Source of the DNA: Epiperipatus broadwayi
Taxonomy: Eukaryota; Onychophora; Udeonychophora; Euonychophora; Peripatidae
Length of the DNA stretch: 64,000 bases
Direction: 5' to 3'
NCBI GenBank assembly: GCA_028023455.1
Contig: JAQFVV010000012.1
Coordinates: 11,632,499-11,696,498, forward strand
Positions 24,781 to 34,150 of this stretch are shown here, piece after piece. The position numbers were made by a program, and so were the translations under genes. The number at the start of each line of letters is the position of its first letter. Positions within the stretch are counted from its first letter, which is position 1. The notes under the pieces were generated by a model. The model searched no databases. It was not told the origin of the DNA and was given only the letters and a program-made list of their open reading frames with translations.

Positions 24781-25237
24781 AGGTGTTAAAATTAGATAGA
24801 AACCAGTTCCTACCTTGCATGAAAATGGTATGGTGATAATTGCACTACAAAAACATTATACATTATTGGGGAATTCCTAGTCTAATGAATGATTAATAAA
24901 AATTATTAATATACTTCTATTAAGTTATTTGTGTCAAAGTTGTGAAGACAGTAAATTTGACACTTATCAATTAAATTGTAGTAATTTGCTGTCTATATAT
25001 ACTGAACAATGATAAAGATACTTGTAAAAAATTATGATAATGACCAACTGATGAGTGCTGATTCAGCATGAAATGTAAATCATGGGTATCATACATCTTT
25101 TTTACATGTCATTGTTCATGTGTTTATGATAACATCTCTCCACAAGGTGTTAAAAGTTGATAGAAACCCAGATCCTACCTTATGTGAGAATAGTGTAATG
25201 AAAATTACACTACAGAAATATTATTCATCACTGAACA
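24780..25237 (+). repeat. Hammerhead-bearing repeat, right arm of palindrome
   Basis: This is the reverse complement of the left arm with moderate divergence. AAGGTGTTAAAA..GATAGAAACC occurs twice (about 24780 and 25144, offset about 364 bp) with a hammerhead motif in between. A copy of the ATTAATAAAAATTATTAATA border lies at about 24892-24912. Confidence 0.65.
25031..25095 (+). ncRNA. Hammerhead-ribozyme-like motif B
   Basis: CTGATGA (25048-25054), stem II G-TGCT/AGCA-T with loop GATTC, and GAAA (25070-25073) are all present, so both conserved core boxes are intact. Stem III would be ATG/CAT. The expected stem I partner TTGG is changed to TGGG and the nucleotide at the cleavage position looks like G, so self-cleavage is doubtful. 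Distal stem I pairing ATGATA/TATCAT remains. Confidence 0.6.
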
Positions 25238-25239
25238 TA

Positions 25240-26640
25240 TGTTATTTAATGAACACACTTTCTGTAACAATAATTAAACCATAACAGCTACCTTCCGATG
25301 AAACTTCAAACCTTTTGGTTCAAATTATAGTAGACTATTTCAAAAGTCAGATCATTTGCTTTTTCAAAAAACATCTTATTTATGAGTTAATTGTAACATT
25401 CTTCTTATCTTTTTACTCTATAAACTGGAGAAGTTGATTTAGATATAGGTATCATTATAATTTACTTTTTAAGCTGTTCTTTAAATATTCTATATGCTTT
25501 GTAATGAAACCCTAAAAGGTTATGTACTTATTTCCACTCTCAGGACCAAAATTATCTGTACATTTGTATACGATTTTTTTATAAAAACTTTTGTGATTTA
25601 AATCTATAACAAGTAATATAACAATTTCTTGTGAAGGACATCATAAGAGCAATGATAGTGCCTAATCTGCCATTTTCAAACCCTTGATTTTCAAGATTTT
25701 AATTAGGCTTAAGATTTTTAATTAAATGTCTCACAGCAATCCAGCTATCTGGTGAAGTATTTGGTAAATGAATGATCAGATATTCTTAATGGGAGAAGAA
25801 AAACAGGTAACTGACAAGTTTGTTGAGTATTGCTTTTTTTAGGCTGTTAGAAAAAAATTACTTTTCAGAATGTTATAAGTTTTAAGCAGTGACAGTTTTT
25901 TAAATATAATATATAAATACTGCTCTTATTAATAATTTGTATTGGAATTAATATTTCAAAAATTTTAATTTCAATATATATACATATTTTAGGTAACTAT
26001 CTAAACTTCTGATTAACATTTGCACATATAACTTAATCGTTTTTATTATTTAACTTCAGTAATGCTGAACATCTTTTTTTAGTAATTTTACATTTGCTCT
26101 TTTTTTTTTTTTTGATCAAACATGTTTAGATATTTATATAGAAAAATGATAAGTGTAAGACAGCAAATCAATGATATTAGTCAATAGTTTATATTGTAAA
26201 AAGATTTTATTATTTTGTTTTTATTTTATTAGATTAAGCATTCTTTTTCTAAAAAAAATACATTCTATTATAACAAAGTTATTATTGAATAATCATCACA
26301 TAAGAGAAATTTAACAAATGTGTATGCTTTTATTGATTAATTATAAATAAAACATTCAGCTTTATTATATAATCATTCTCAATTTCTAATAAAAGAACAT
26401 AAAATGACATATATTGGAATCACTTTTACACAACATTTTTGATAAAGCACTCATATACAAGTATTGAATATAATAATGTTTTATTCATATGATATAAAGG
26501 TCAATATTTATATGGAGAATTGTTTTAATTTTATTCACTTTTTGCAGCACTAGTATAATAGTGATACATCTTTCTAGGTGTACAAAATGTTAAGGGCATG
26601 TTATTTGACAAATCAAAAGAATATAACAATAATTTCAATT
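25240..26640. other. No recognised feature
   Basis: A+T-rich sequence with poly-T tracts and no gene or repeat signal I can support. Confidence 0.5.
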
Positions 26641-26641
26641 A

Positions 26642-26899
26642 AACAAAGCAAAACTCTCCATACAGTATTGCCACCCTGTGCCAACCAGAGTAATCAATGA
26701 ATGCCAGAAGGCTTGTGCATAAAATCCCTATCTAATGCCTACTCATCCAATATCCCCAGACTAGTTTCTGGTTTTTGGCTACTAAGCCAGAAACTAGTCT
26801 GGGGATTAGATAGGGATTTTATGCACAAGCCTTCTGGCATTCATTGATTACTCTGGTTGGCACAGAGTGGCAATACTGTATGGAGAGTTTTGCTTTGTT
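26642..26899. mobile_element. Foldback (MITE-like) element, short copy
   Basis: Two ~115-bp arms are nearly perfect reverse complements: AACAAAGCAAAACTCTCC at the start and GGAGAGTTTTGCTTTGTT at the end, with a loop near 26765-26785. It is flanked by TA on both sides, which fits a Tc1/mariner-type 2-bp duplication but is weak evidence in A+T-rich DNA. A longer family member with a different centre lies at 46376-46845. Confidence 0.7.
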
Positions 26900-27254
26900 T
26901 ATATGCTTAATGGAATAACTTCAATTACTACAAATATATGATTTAACATGCAAAAATATTATAAGACTTACTCTAAAGCATTTTCAGATTTTAAAGACAC
27001 ATTATGGATTTTGAAATGAGTAGCCAACACCAAATATAGATTTTAATTAGAAGGGCCATATGAATGCTAAAAAAAGGGGGTATTAAAAAAGAGACTAAAA
27101 GAACGAAACAAAAGCTCTATTATTATTGTTTAAGAGACATATAAAATATGATTAATAAAGGATTTGCATTGACTACAGATAAACAACCTGGTCAATACAT
27201 TGATGGGTATGGAGTATGAAAGTAGATAAATAAAAATAATAATATTTAAAAAAA

Positions 27255-27455
27255 GATTTTTTAAAAATAATTCTTTTATGCAAATAGCCCACTAAAAAGC
27301 AAAGATAAAGTAATAATCCATTTCATAAAAACATTTGAGGCTTTTTTGATTTTATGATTTACTTGAGTCTCAAATACTTTTATGAAATGGATTATTATTT
27401 TATATTTTACTTTTTAGTAGGTTATTTACATAAAAGCATTATTGTAAAAAACACT
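27255..27455. mobile_element. Foldback (MITE-like) element
   Basis: Arms of about 75 bp (27268-27342 and 27369-27443) are inverted repeats. Each contains TTCATAAAA...TTTGAG or its complement, plus the pair GCCCACTAAAAAG and CTTTTTAGTAGG. The loop is about 26 bp. No duplication could be fixed with confidence because the flanks are poly-A/poly-T. Confidence 0.6.
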
Positions 27456-27850
27456 TTTTTAAAAATATTATTTTAATTGTTAGTTATCTATAAAGCATTT
27501 AATTCCAATTTAAATAAAGTATTTTTTTCATGAATTTTTTTTATCATGTTTCTTGTTCTTTCCATAAGAGAGTGCCTGCTGTTAATGATTTTGACAATTG
27601 TATTCATTTTGAATTGGGAAATGAAAAAAACATATTTCTCTAATCTTTTTTACCCATTTATTATTATTTTTACAAAATATTTATGAATATGCTTTTAAAA
27701 GTTTTATTGACAGGACTGCATATGGTGAAGAGAAGTTTTTCTCACAAATTACATATCAATATAAATGGCTATATTATTAATTACAACATATATACAAATT
27801 AATAAAATTTAGTGTTACAATTATTTAATAATGAGAATTTTTCCCATGTT

Positions 27851-28315
27851 ATATAGACCAGGGGTGTCCAACAAGTCAATTGTGATCCACCAGTCGATTG
27901 CAAAGCCATTTTGGGTCGATCATGAGGCCAATCTGGCAAGAGCTGTTGGGTAATGAGTGAAACAAATTAAGTCAAGATTTTCAAGTTTTTTTGTTTTTGT
28001 TCTAAATTTTTTTTCACTTCTAGATAGGTGAAGTCCGTTAAGTTGTATCATTATTGAAAATAATATTTTTAATATTGATTTAATGTAGCTAATTTGAATT
28101 AATAAATATTGTTAATAATTACTCATGTTGTTTTAATTCCCCTGGACATGAGTTTTTTGGCCTGTTAAATAATTATTTTTTACTAGGTAGATATATAAAA
28201 ATAGTATGTATTTCACACCTCCCTCCACTTAGACTATGACAACAAGTCAATTGGAACACAGTTTAAAAATGAAATGATCTTATAAACAGAAAAGTTGGCC
28301 ATCCCTGATATAGAC
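27851..28315. mobile_element. Non-autonomous hAT element in the satellite
   Basis: The body at 27859-28307 (449 bp) starts CAGGGGTGTCCAAC and ends GTTGGCCATCCCTG, inverted termini typical of hAT elements. A perfect 8-bp target duplication ATATAGAC flanks it (27851-27858 and 28308-28315). There is no transposase coding region. The interior near the left end has GTCGATTG/GATCATGA-type words common in this hAT group. It interrupts a satellite unit that continues on both sides. Confidence 0.85.
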
Positions 28316-30109
28316 AAACATGTGCAAGTTATATTCCAATTTAAAAAGTAGGCTCATAATAATATCATGCCCTAAGAGATATGCACAATAATTATTGATG
28401 TACTTAATAAATAATCTCAAAGTTCAATGTTTCTTTATTGTTTTAAAAATATTTATTGATCAGGGAGTGAATGCCAATTTTTTAGTGCTTGTGTAAAGAG
28501 TTTTTCCCCACAATATTATATATATATATACAAAAATCACTACATTATTAATTATTACAAAAATTCAAATTAATAACATTCACCATTACACATAATTAAA
28601 AGTGAGAAACTTTTTCGTCCCTCTGATATACAAATTAAATTTGCACAAATAATTTGACAATACAAAAATTAGACTCATAATAAGAATAAGCCATAATTTA
28701 GACAGTATCATCTGTAAGCATAAGTGGTTCATTTCTTTTAAATTATTTACTGATGGATAAGTACATACCAATTTTTCAACTCTTGCATGGAGCATTTTAT
28801 TTCACAAATATTACTTATATATAAAATTTCTATATTATTAATTATTTAGTTTACTGATAATAATAAGAGTCATTGTCACAGATACTCAAAAAATATTTTG
28901 CACTTTATATATAAAATGAACATTTGCTGTAATTTTCCAAATCAAAAGATCAAGTTATAACTTAGGCATGGTCAATTGATATTGGTTTATTTAAATAAAA
29001 TCTCTAAATATAAGTGGCCCACTTATGCCTTAAATAACTACTGTAAAGAGACAGCATCTCAAATTTCTACTACATGTATGAAGAGTAGTTTATTGACAGG
29101 AGAGTGCATGCCAATTTTGCATATAAAGAGTAATTTCTTCTATAATTTTGCATATATGTAAAAATTGTTATATATTCAAAGTAAGAATATTTAGTGTCAT
29201 AGGGAGTTCAAATTTACAATTTTCTCTTCAGTGTGTTATGTAATCTGAATCTGCACAAATAATTTTCCAATTCAAAAATTAGACTCTATATAAAATGAAG
29301 ATCTAGTTTAAGCATGAACAATAAATTTTAATTAGTTCTAAACATATGTGGCCCACATATGCTTTTAAAATGTTTATTGATGTTAGAGAGCATGTCAATT
29401 CTCCAGTAGATGTGTGAAGAGCAGTTTCTTTCACAATATTACATATAAATGTAGCTATATTATTAATTATTACATGTATTCAAACTAATGTGATTCAGTG
29501 TCATGATAGTTAAAAATGGGAAACTTTCTCTTTCCTGTGATATATAAACTGTACTTGTGAAAGAAATTTTCTAATTCAAAAATTAGGCTCATAAAATGAT
29601 CAATCTGTAATTTAGGCAATGTCAATAAATGTTGGTTTATTTAAAGAGTAAACTCAAAGCATTAACACCCACTAATGCTTTTAAAATATTTATTGACTGG
29701 ATAGTACATATCAATTTTCCTTATTCATATGTCAAGGGGAGTGTCTTTCACAATATTACACACACACACACACATATATAAAATGTTATATTCTTAATTA
29801 TTACATATATTGTAAATAGTGTAAAAAATGAAAAACTTTCTTTATCTTTTGATATACAAACTAAACTTGCTCAAGTAATTTATCAATTCAAAAATTAGAT
29901 TCATAACAATATTAAATCCTAATCTAGATATAGTCAACAAATGTAGGTTTATTTAAAAAGTAAGTTCTAAGCGTAAGTAATTCACTTACAATTTTAAAAT
30001 GTTTATTGATGGATGATAGTTTGTCACTTTATTAGTGCATTTGTGAAGAGTAGTTTTCTCTACAATACTACATATATAGCAAAATCATTGTATTATTAAT
30101 GTTTCCCTG

Positions 30110-30425
30110 AAGGTTTATGATGATGGTGTTTTAGTTGTATTTATATGTTGGACTATTTCCATCATCTAATATGAGTATTGAATGTTTTTAGAGAAATTTA
30201 ATTTTATTTAAATATTCCAAACACATTCAACTATTAGTAATGGCATACAGGTTAATATATGCACAACGTTTTGAGAGGTATTATTCTCCCATCTTTTTCA
30301 GGTGTTGCTGGCCTGACCAGTGACAGTATTAGAATGGGAATCAAACCTGGACCCTTATTATTCTTGAGTATTGAATTTTAAGATAATGCTCTAATCAGCT
30401 GAGCCATCCTGCCAAAGGCAATAGT
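30110..30425 (-). mobile_element. PLE 1 terminal segment with tRNA-like boxes
   Basis: Read on the minus strand: GGATGGCTCAGCTGATTAGAGC (30418-30397) is a good tRNA A-box region, and GGTTTGATTCC is a good B box about 45 nt further on. CACTGGTCAGGCCAGCAACACC follows, then GGAGAATAATACCTCTC and AAAACGTTGTGC, the hairpin plus CGTT style seen at PLE 3' ends, then a tail to AAACCTTC. The same head-plus-tail combination stands alone at 11.2-11.75 kb, and a tail-only piece is at 48.26-48.39 kb. It could be a SINE inserted at the PLE end or a true terminal repeat. Confidence 0.65.
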
Positions 30426-30529
30426 CAGTAGAATTCAATATACTTATATATAATCTTTCTCCTGATTTTGCTACCTTTTTATAGAAGCAAATTTGATTAG
30501 TGATTTTCATACATTATATATAGTCACAC

Positions 30530-31200
30530 TAAGTTGACTTATGGGATTGTTTGCCACTGTCATGTGAGCAGCTTCTTTAAATTTTCTTCTTTGTACCTTT
30601 TCTTCCTTATTCAATATTTTTGTATTTTCCCAATTGAACATATGTTCATTGGTACATACATGGTTTGCTACCTTAGACACATCTGTTTTCTCTTTTCTAA
30701 TGATCAGTTTGGGTTATTGCAAGTTCTTTTCAATGGGACAACTGGTCTCACCAATAGATGTTCTTCCACATTCACATGGTATTTCATAGATGCAGTTTTT
30801 TTCTTTTCAGCACTTCAAGTTTAGGCTTTGTAGACATTAGAATTCCTCATAGTGTGGTATAGCTCTGTAAAGCTGTTCTGATGCTAAACTGATTGCAGAT
30901 TTTCCTTAATTTGTCTGTACATTTTTGGTATGTATGGGTGGACTATAGTACCAATAATTGTTTTTTCTTTTGATGGTTCTTTTTGTTGTCTATTTAAGGT
31001 TTTCTTAACAATAGCTGATGGATATAACCATTTTTCATAAGAGTTTGTTCTATATAGATCTTGTCTTTTTCCAAATCGCTGGTTTCTGAACAAACTTCTT
31101 TTGCTTTGTTCCATAGTGATAATATAAATTCTTATGTTGTATAGGCTAAGTATTTCCGGTAAGAGTGGGTTTTGAGTAAATTGTAGTTTTGATTTTGCCA
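30530..31200 (-). pseudogene. PLE connector and GIY-YIG endonuclease, degenerate
   Basis: After RT, the minus-strand frame 31201-30884 encodes a 105-residue basic linker ending KMYRQIKENL. The GIY-YIG domain follows at about 30810-30530: CIYEIPCECGRTSIGETSCP, a stop, then EHMFNWENTKILNKE.KVQRRKFKEAAHM. The core 'YxIPC..CG..YIGET' and the later glutamate-bearing helix fit EN+ Penelope elements. It would cut target DNA; here it is interrupted by stops. Confidence 0.8.
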
Positions 31201-32425
31201 TGAGGGAGTCTTGTTACAAGAACATCTAAGAATGCAAATTTTTGTTCTTAGTCTGATTCTATTGTGAATTTAATTGAATGAAATATGTTGTTGATGCATT
31301 TCCAGAAAGTTTGAAGTAGTGCTTCACCATGTAGTCATGCAACAAATGTATAATCTACATAGCAAAGCCCAACTTTAGGTGGATATGGAGTTTTATAACT
31401 GGTTTCAAGTTCGTCCATGTAAATATTGCTTATCAAGGATGACAATGATGAGCCCCTAGCTATTCCTTGATTTTATTGAAACAATTCTATTATTGGCACT
31501 CAGCTATGAATATGAAGTCTAGGAACTTCAAAAGCGCTTAGCACAGATAAACATATAATTTTTACAATATTAAACTTCTCTAACCTAAGTGTGTTAGTGC
31601 AGAATTATTGATGTTATATTGAAAGTAGGTTGTTTTTATACAGAATGTTTAATAGTTCTATTATATAATCAATAGAAAAAGTTGTTCTGGTTTGTAAGCT
31701 ATTATCACCATTTAATTTTTTCCTTAAAATAGACAATGCTTCTTCACATGGTACATTTGTAAATAAACATTCCATAACAAAACTTACATGAAGTCAGTTC
31801 TTTCAATTTTTCATGTTTTTGATTAATTCTACAAAGTGTCTAGACAAAGGACTAGGTCTTCTATTTCAAAGGACTTAGAACTTTGAGACAAAATCTTGAC
31901 AAATTTTGACAAGGTGAATTTTTAAAACTAACAATATGTCTTAATGGAATATGATTCTTATGGATTTTAGGCAGAACATAAAGGTGAGGAATTTTGTGGA
32001 AATATAATGATATTTTACTTTTCTCTGAATCTCTGAAGTACCTACAATGCTTTCTAAGTAATGATTGTAACTTTGCTTTTGTACTCAGTATCAGATTTTT
32101 TGCCAATTTTCTGTATTGGCCTGCTGTGAGGAGTACTGCATTTTGTTGTCACAATCACTTCTCAGCAGGGGGGATAATTATAGATTTATCTACTTTGAGA
32201 GATTTAATTGCTTTTCTCTCACCATATGATATGTTTGACTTCAATTTTTGTTGTTTGTCAAGTGTTCTTTTTATTCTCCAGCATAATCATTTTGCTGCTT
32301 TTTCTAAAGGCAATTTTTGAGTTACTTCCTCGGTTGCTGCCATTATATCTAATAAAGGGATATTAGACAGTGTTGCAAAGTTTAATCCTCTTTCAAGAAC
32401 AGAAATTTCAGTATCTGTTAGATGC
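31201..32425 (-). pseudogene. Penelope-like reverse transcriptase, degenerate
   Basis: Minus-strand pieces follow the PLE RT order: NLSS..LT..E..VL..GLNFA near 32425-32370; a segment with ERKAIKSLKVDKSIIIPPAEK near 32230-32155; then HLYVLPKIHKNHIPLRHIVS within 32106-31861. Next come QNQGIA.GSSLSSLISNIYMDELE near 31475-31400, the catalytic motif as GLCYVDYTFVA (YVDD expected) near 31370, and FAFLDVLVTRLPHGKIKTTIYSKPT near 31235-31160. About four stops lie in the path. Between the palm motifs (about 31490-31610) an unrelated insertion replaces expected sequence. Confidence 0.85.
31490..31610 (+). mobile_element. Small fragment of another PLE 3' end inside PLE 1 RT
   Basis: CAGCTATGAATATGAAG..CTTCAAAAGCGCTTA at about 31500-31545 closely resembles GGCTATGAATATGAGGATC..CCTCGAAAGCGCTTAACC at 34044-34090, the 3' end of PLE 2. 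It lies on the plus strand between RT motifs of PLE 1 and disrupts them. Confidence 0.45.
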
Positions 32426-33240
32426 TTAGAACTGAGATTTTTCTAAAGACATTCAATACTCAGATTATGGAACTAGTCCAACATATAAATACAACTATTT
32501 TAATAACTTTAACATATATTAAAAGTAATAAATTTTAGTACACATTTGGCTAAAAATGAAAAACATTCTTCTCACTGTGAGATATACTTTGAACTTATGC
32601 AAATACTTTTCCAATTTAAAACCTATGTTCATAATATCAAGTCCTTATATAGGCACTGTTAATAAAAATGGTTTATTTAATGAATAACCTTGAAGCATAT
32701 GTGATCCTTTAAACATTTAAAATGCCTATTGATGGATAAGTGTATGTCAATATTTTAGTGCATTATTGAAGAATAGTTTCTTCAAGAAAATTACATATAT
32801 ACAAAAATTGTCATATTATTAATTATTATATATAATCAATAAGTTTTAATGTCACAGGTAGTTAAAAGTAAGCAAATTTTTTTTCCTTGTGAGATAACAC
32901 TGGAATAATTCAAGTAATTTGCCAGTTCAAAAATTAGACTCATGATAGATCAAGATCTAATTAAGCACTATCAATAAACCTTAGTTTATTTCAAGAATAT
33001 TCTTTAAGAATATATAATAGCCCACTTATGCTTTTAAAACTTTTCTTGACAGGAGAATGTGTGTCTTTTTTGTAATGCATGTCTGAAGTGTAATTTCTTT
33101 GACATTATGTTCAAACTAATATATTTCAGATTCACAGATAAATAAAAATGAAAACGTTTTTCTTCCGTTTGATGCACTTGTGCAAATAATTTGCCAATTC
33201 AGAAATCAGACACAAACAAACCAGATACCTGGATATACAT

Positions 33241-34150
33241 ATTCAGCAAGAGCACACACATCTTAATTATAGTATGCTCATCAAACCTTTTGAGATTAGA
33301 GGCCACTCTCATCGTCTCTCCAATTCACCAACTAACAATAAACTCTCCAGCTTAACTTTATTTTTCTATAGAAATATGCATTTTTGTAAATTCAAAGTAG
33401 ACAAAAAAGCTAATCTAGTGTCATATAGAAATGACTTAATAAAGATTGGTTTTAGTCCTAATGTAATTGACAGGAAAATAAGGCAGTTTTATGCCAAAAT
33501 AAATAACCACACCACTAACATAGACAAACAAAGGCTTCTACTTCCTTATCTGCCTAATGTGCATAGAAAATTTCATAACATATTCAGTAATAAGTATCAT
33601 TTATGCTTTCACCCCCCCCCCCCCAAACACCAACAAACTAATTAATAATACTAAAGACAGCTTATCACCTTGCTGACACCTCAGGTAGTTTACAATATTG
33701 CCTGCCCTGAAACACATGACATCATATTATGGTGAGATCAGGGCCTCTCTATCCACTTGGCTATCTCAACACACATACTCATATAATAAAGCACTAACAG
33801 ACCCTTCTTGTAGTTCAGTTTTTGCTCAGCTGGGCATAATTGCCAGCCTAAAGACCCAGTGGTTGTTTGCAGAGAGCAACGACGATCTTAAAGAGAAAAA
33901 TAAAGGAAGCTTACTTTATCACTAAGGATAACAACTCTATAAACAGAAAAGACTCTTGTTATAAGATCTCCGGGAAATGAAATACTTAACTACCTCATTT
34001 ACATAAATTTGCATCGCCTTTAACCAACCTATTTATTTACAAGATGGCTATGAATATGAGGATCTCGACCCTCGAAAGCGCTTAACCACATACTTGGATA
34101 CATATATTTAGTTTATATCAATCTATAGTATTAAGATTTCTTTGTCTTCA
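33241..34150 (+). mobile_element. 5'-truncated Penelope-like element (PLE 2)
   Basis: 33274-33645 encodes a 123-residue piece matching the region between RT and endonuclease in PLEs (YRNDLIKIGFSPNVIDRKI, LLLPYLPNVHRK). The GIY-YIG part follows at about 33685-33920: VVYNIACPETHD, YGEIRASLSTWLSQHTYSYN, ALTDPSCSSVFAQLG. The 3' end at 34044-34090 carries the hairpin GAGGATCTCGACCCTC then GAAAGCGCTTAACC. A 13-C run lies at 33612-33624. It truncates the satellite at its left side. Confidence 0.75.

Larger units (their letters stand above)
30108..32511 (-). mobile_element. Nearly full Penelope-like element (PLE 1), inactive
   Basis: On the minus strand the order is a short inverted terminal piece (32444-32510), an N-terminal region, RT, GIY-YIG endonuclease, then a terminal segment with tRNA-like boxes and the PLE-style GGAGAATAATACCTCTC..AAAACG motif (30110-30425). 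It sits as one block inside the satellite, which resumes on both sides. PLEs are retroelements copied by a telomerase-related RT and a GIY-YIG nuclease. Several stops, frameshifts, a YVDD-to-YVDY change and a small insertion inside RT show that this copy is dead. Confidence 0.8.
27690..33220 (+). repeat. ~310-bp satellite array, interrupted by transposons
   Basis: Diverged tandem units share GCTTTTAAAATGTTTATTGATGG, AGTGCATGTCAATTTT, TATTATTAATTATTACATAT, GAGAAACTTTCTC, TTGCACAAATAATTTGCCAAT, AAAATTAGACTCATAA and AGCATAAGTGGCCCAC (or near variants). Unit starts near 27700, 28449, 28748, 29091, 29381, 29691, 30003, 32724 and 33047 give spacings of about 290-343 bp. The array is broken by a hAT element (27859-28307) and a Penelope-like element (30108-32511), and ends at another PLE near 33241. 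A second array is at 43560-44900. Confidence 0.75.

Noticed and set aside
28437-30100. Evenly spaced repeats considered as a CRISPR array
   Set aside because: Units are ~310 bp, diverged and contiguous, in eukaryotic DNA with transposons; this is a satellite and not repeat-spacer structure.
30534-30824. Plus-strand 96-codon frame rich in F and L
   Set aside because: Antisense to the PLE GIY-YIG endonuclease.
31994-32320. Plus-strand 108-codon frame
   Set aside because: Antisense to the PLE reverse transcriptase, which reads convincingly on the minus strand.
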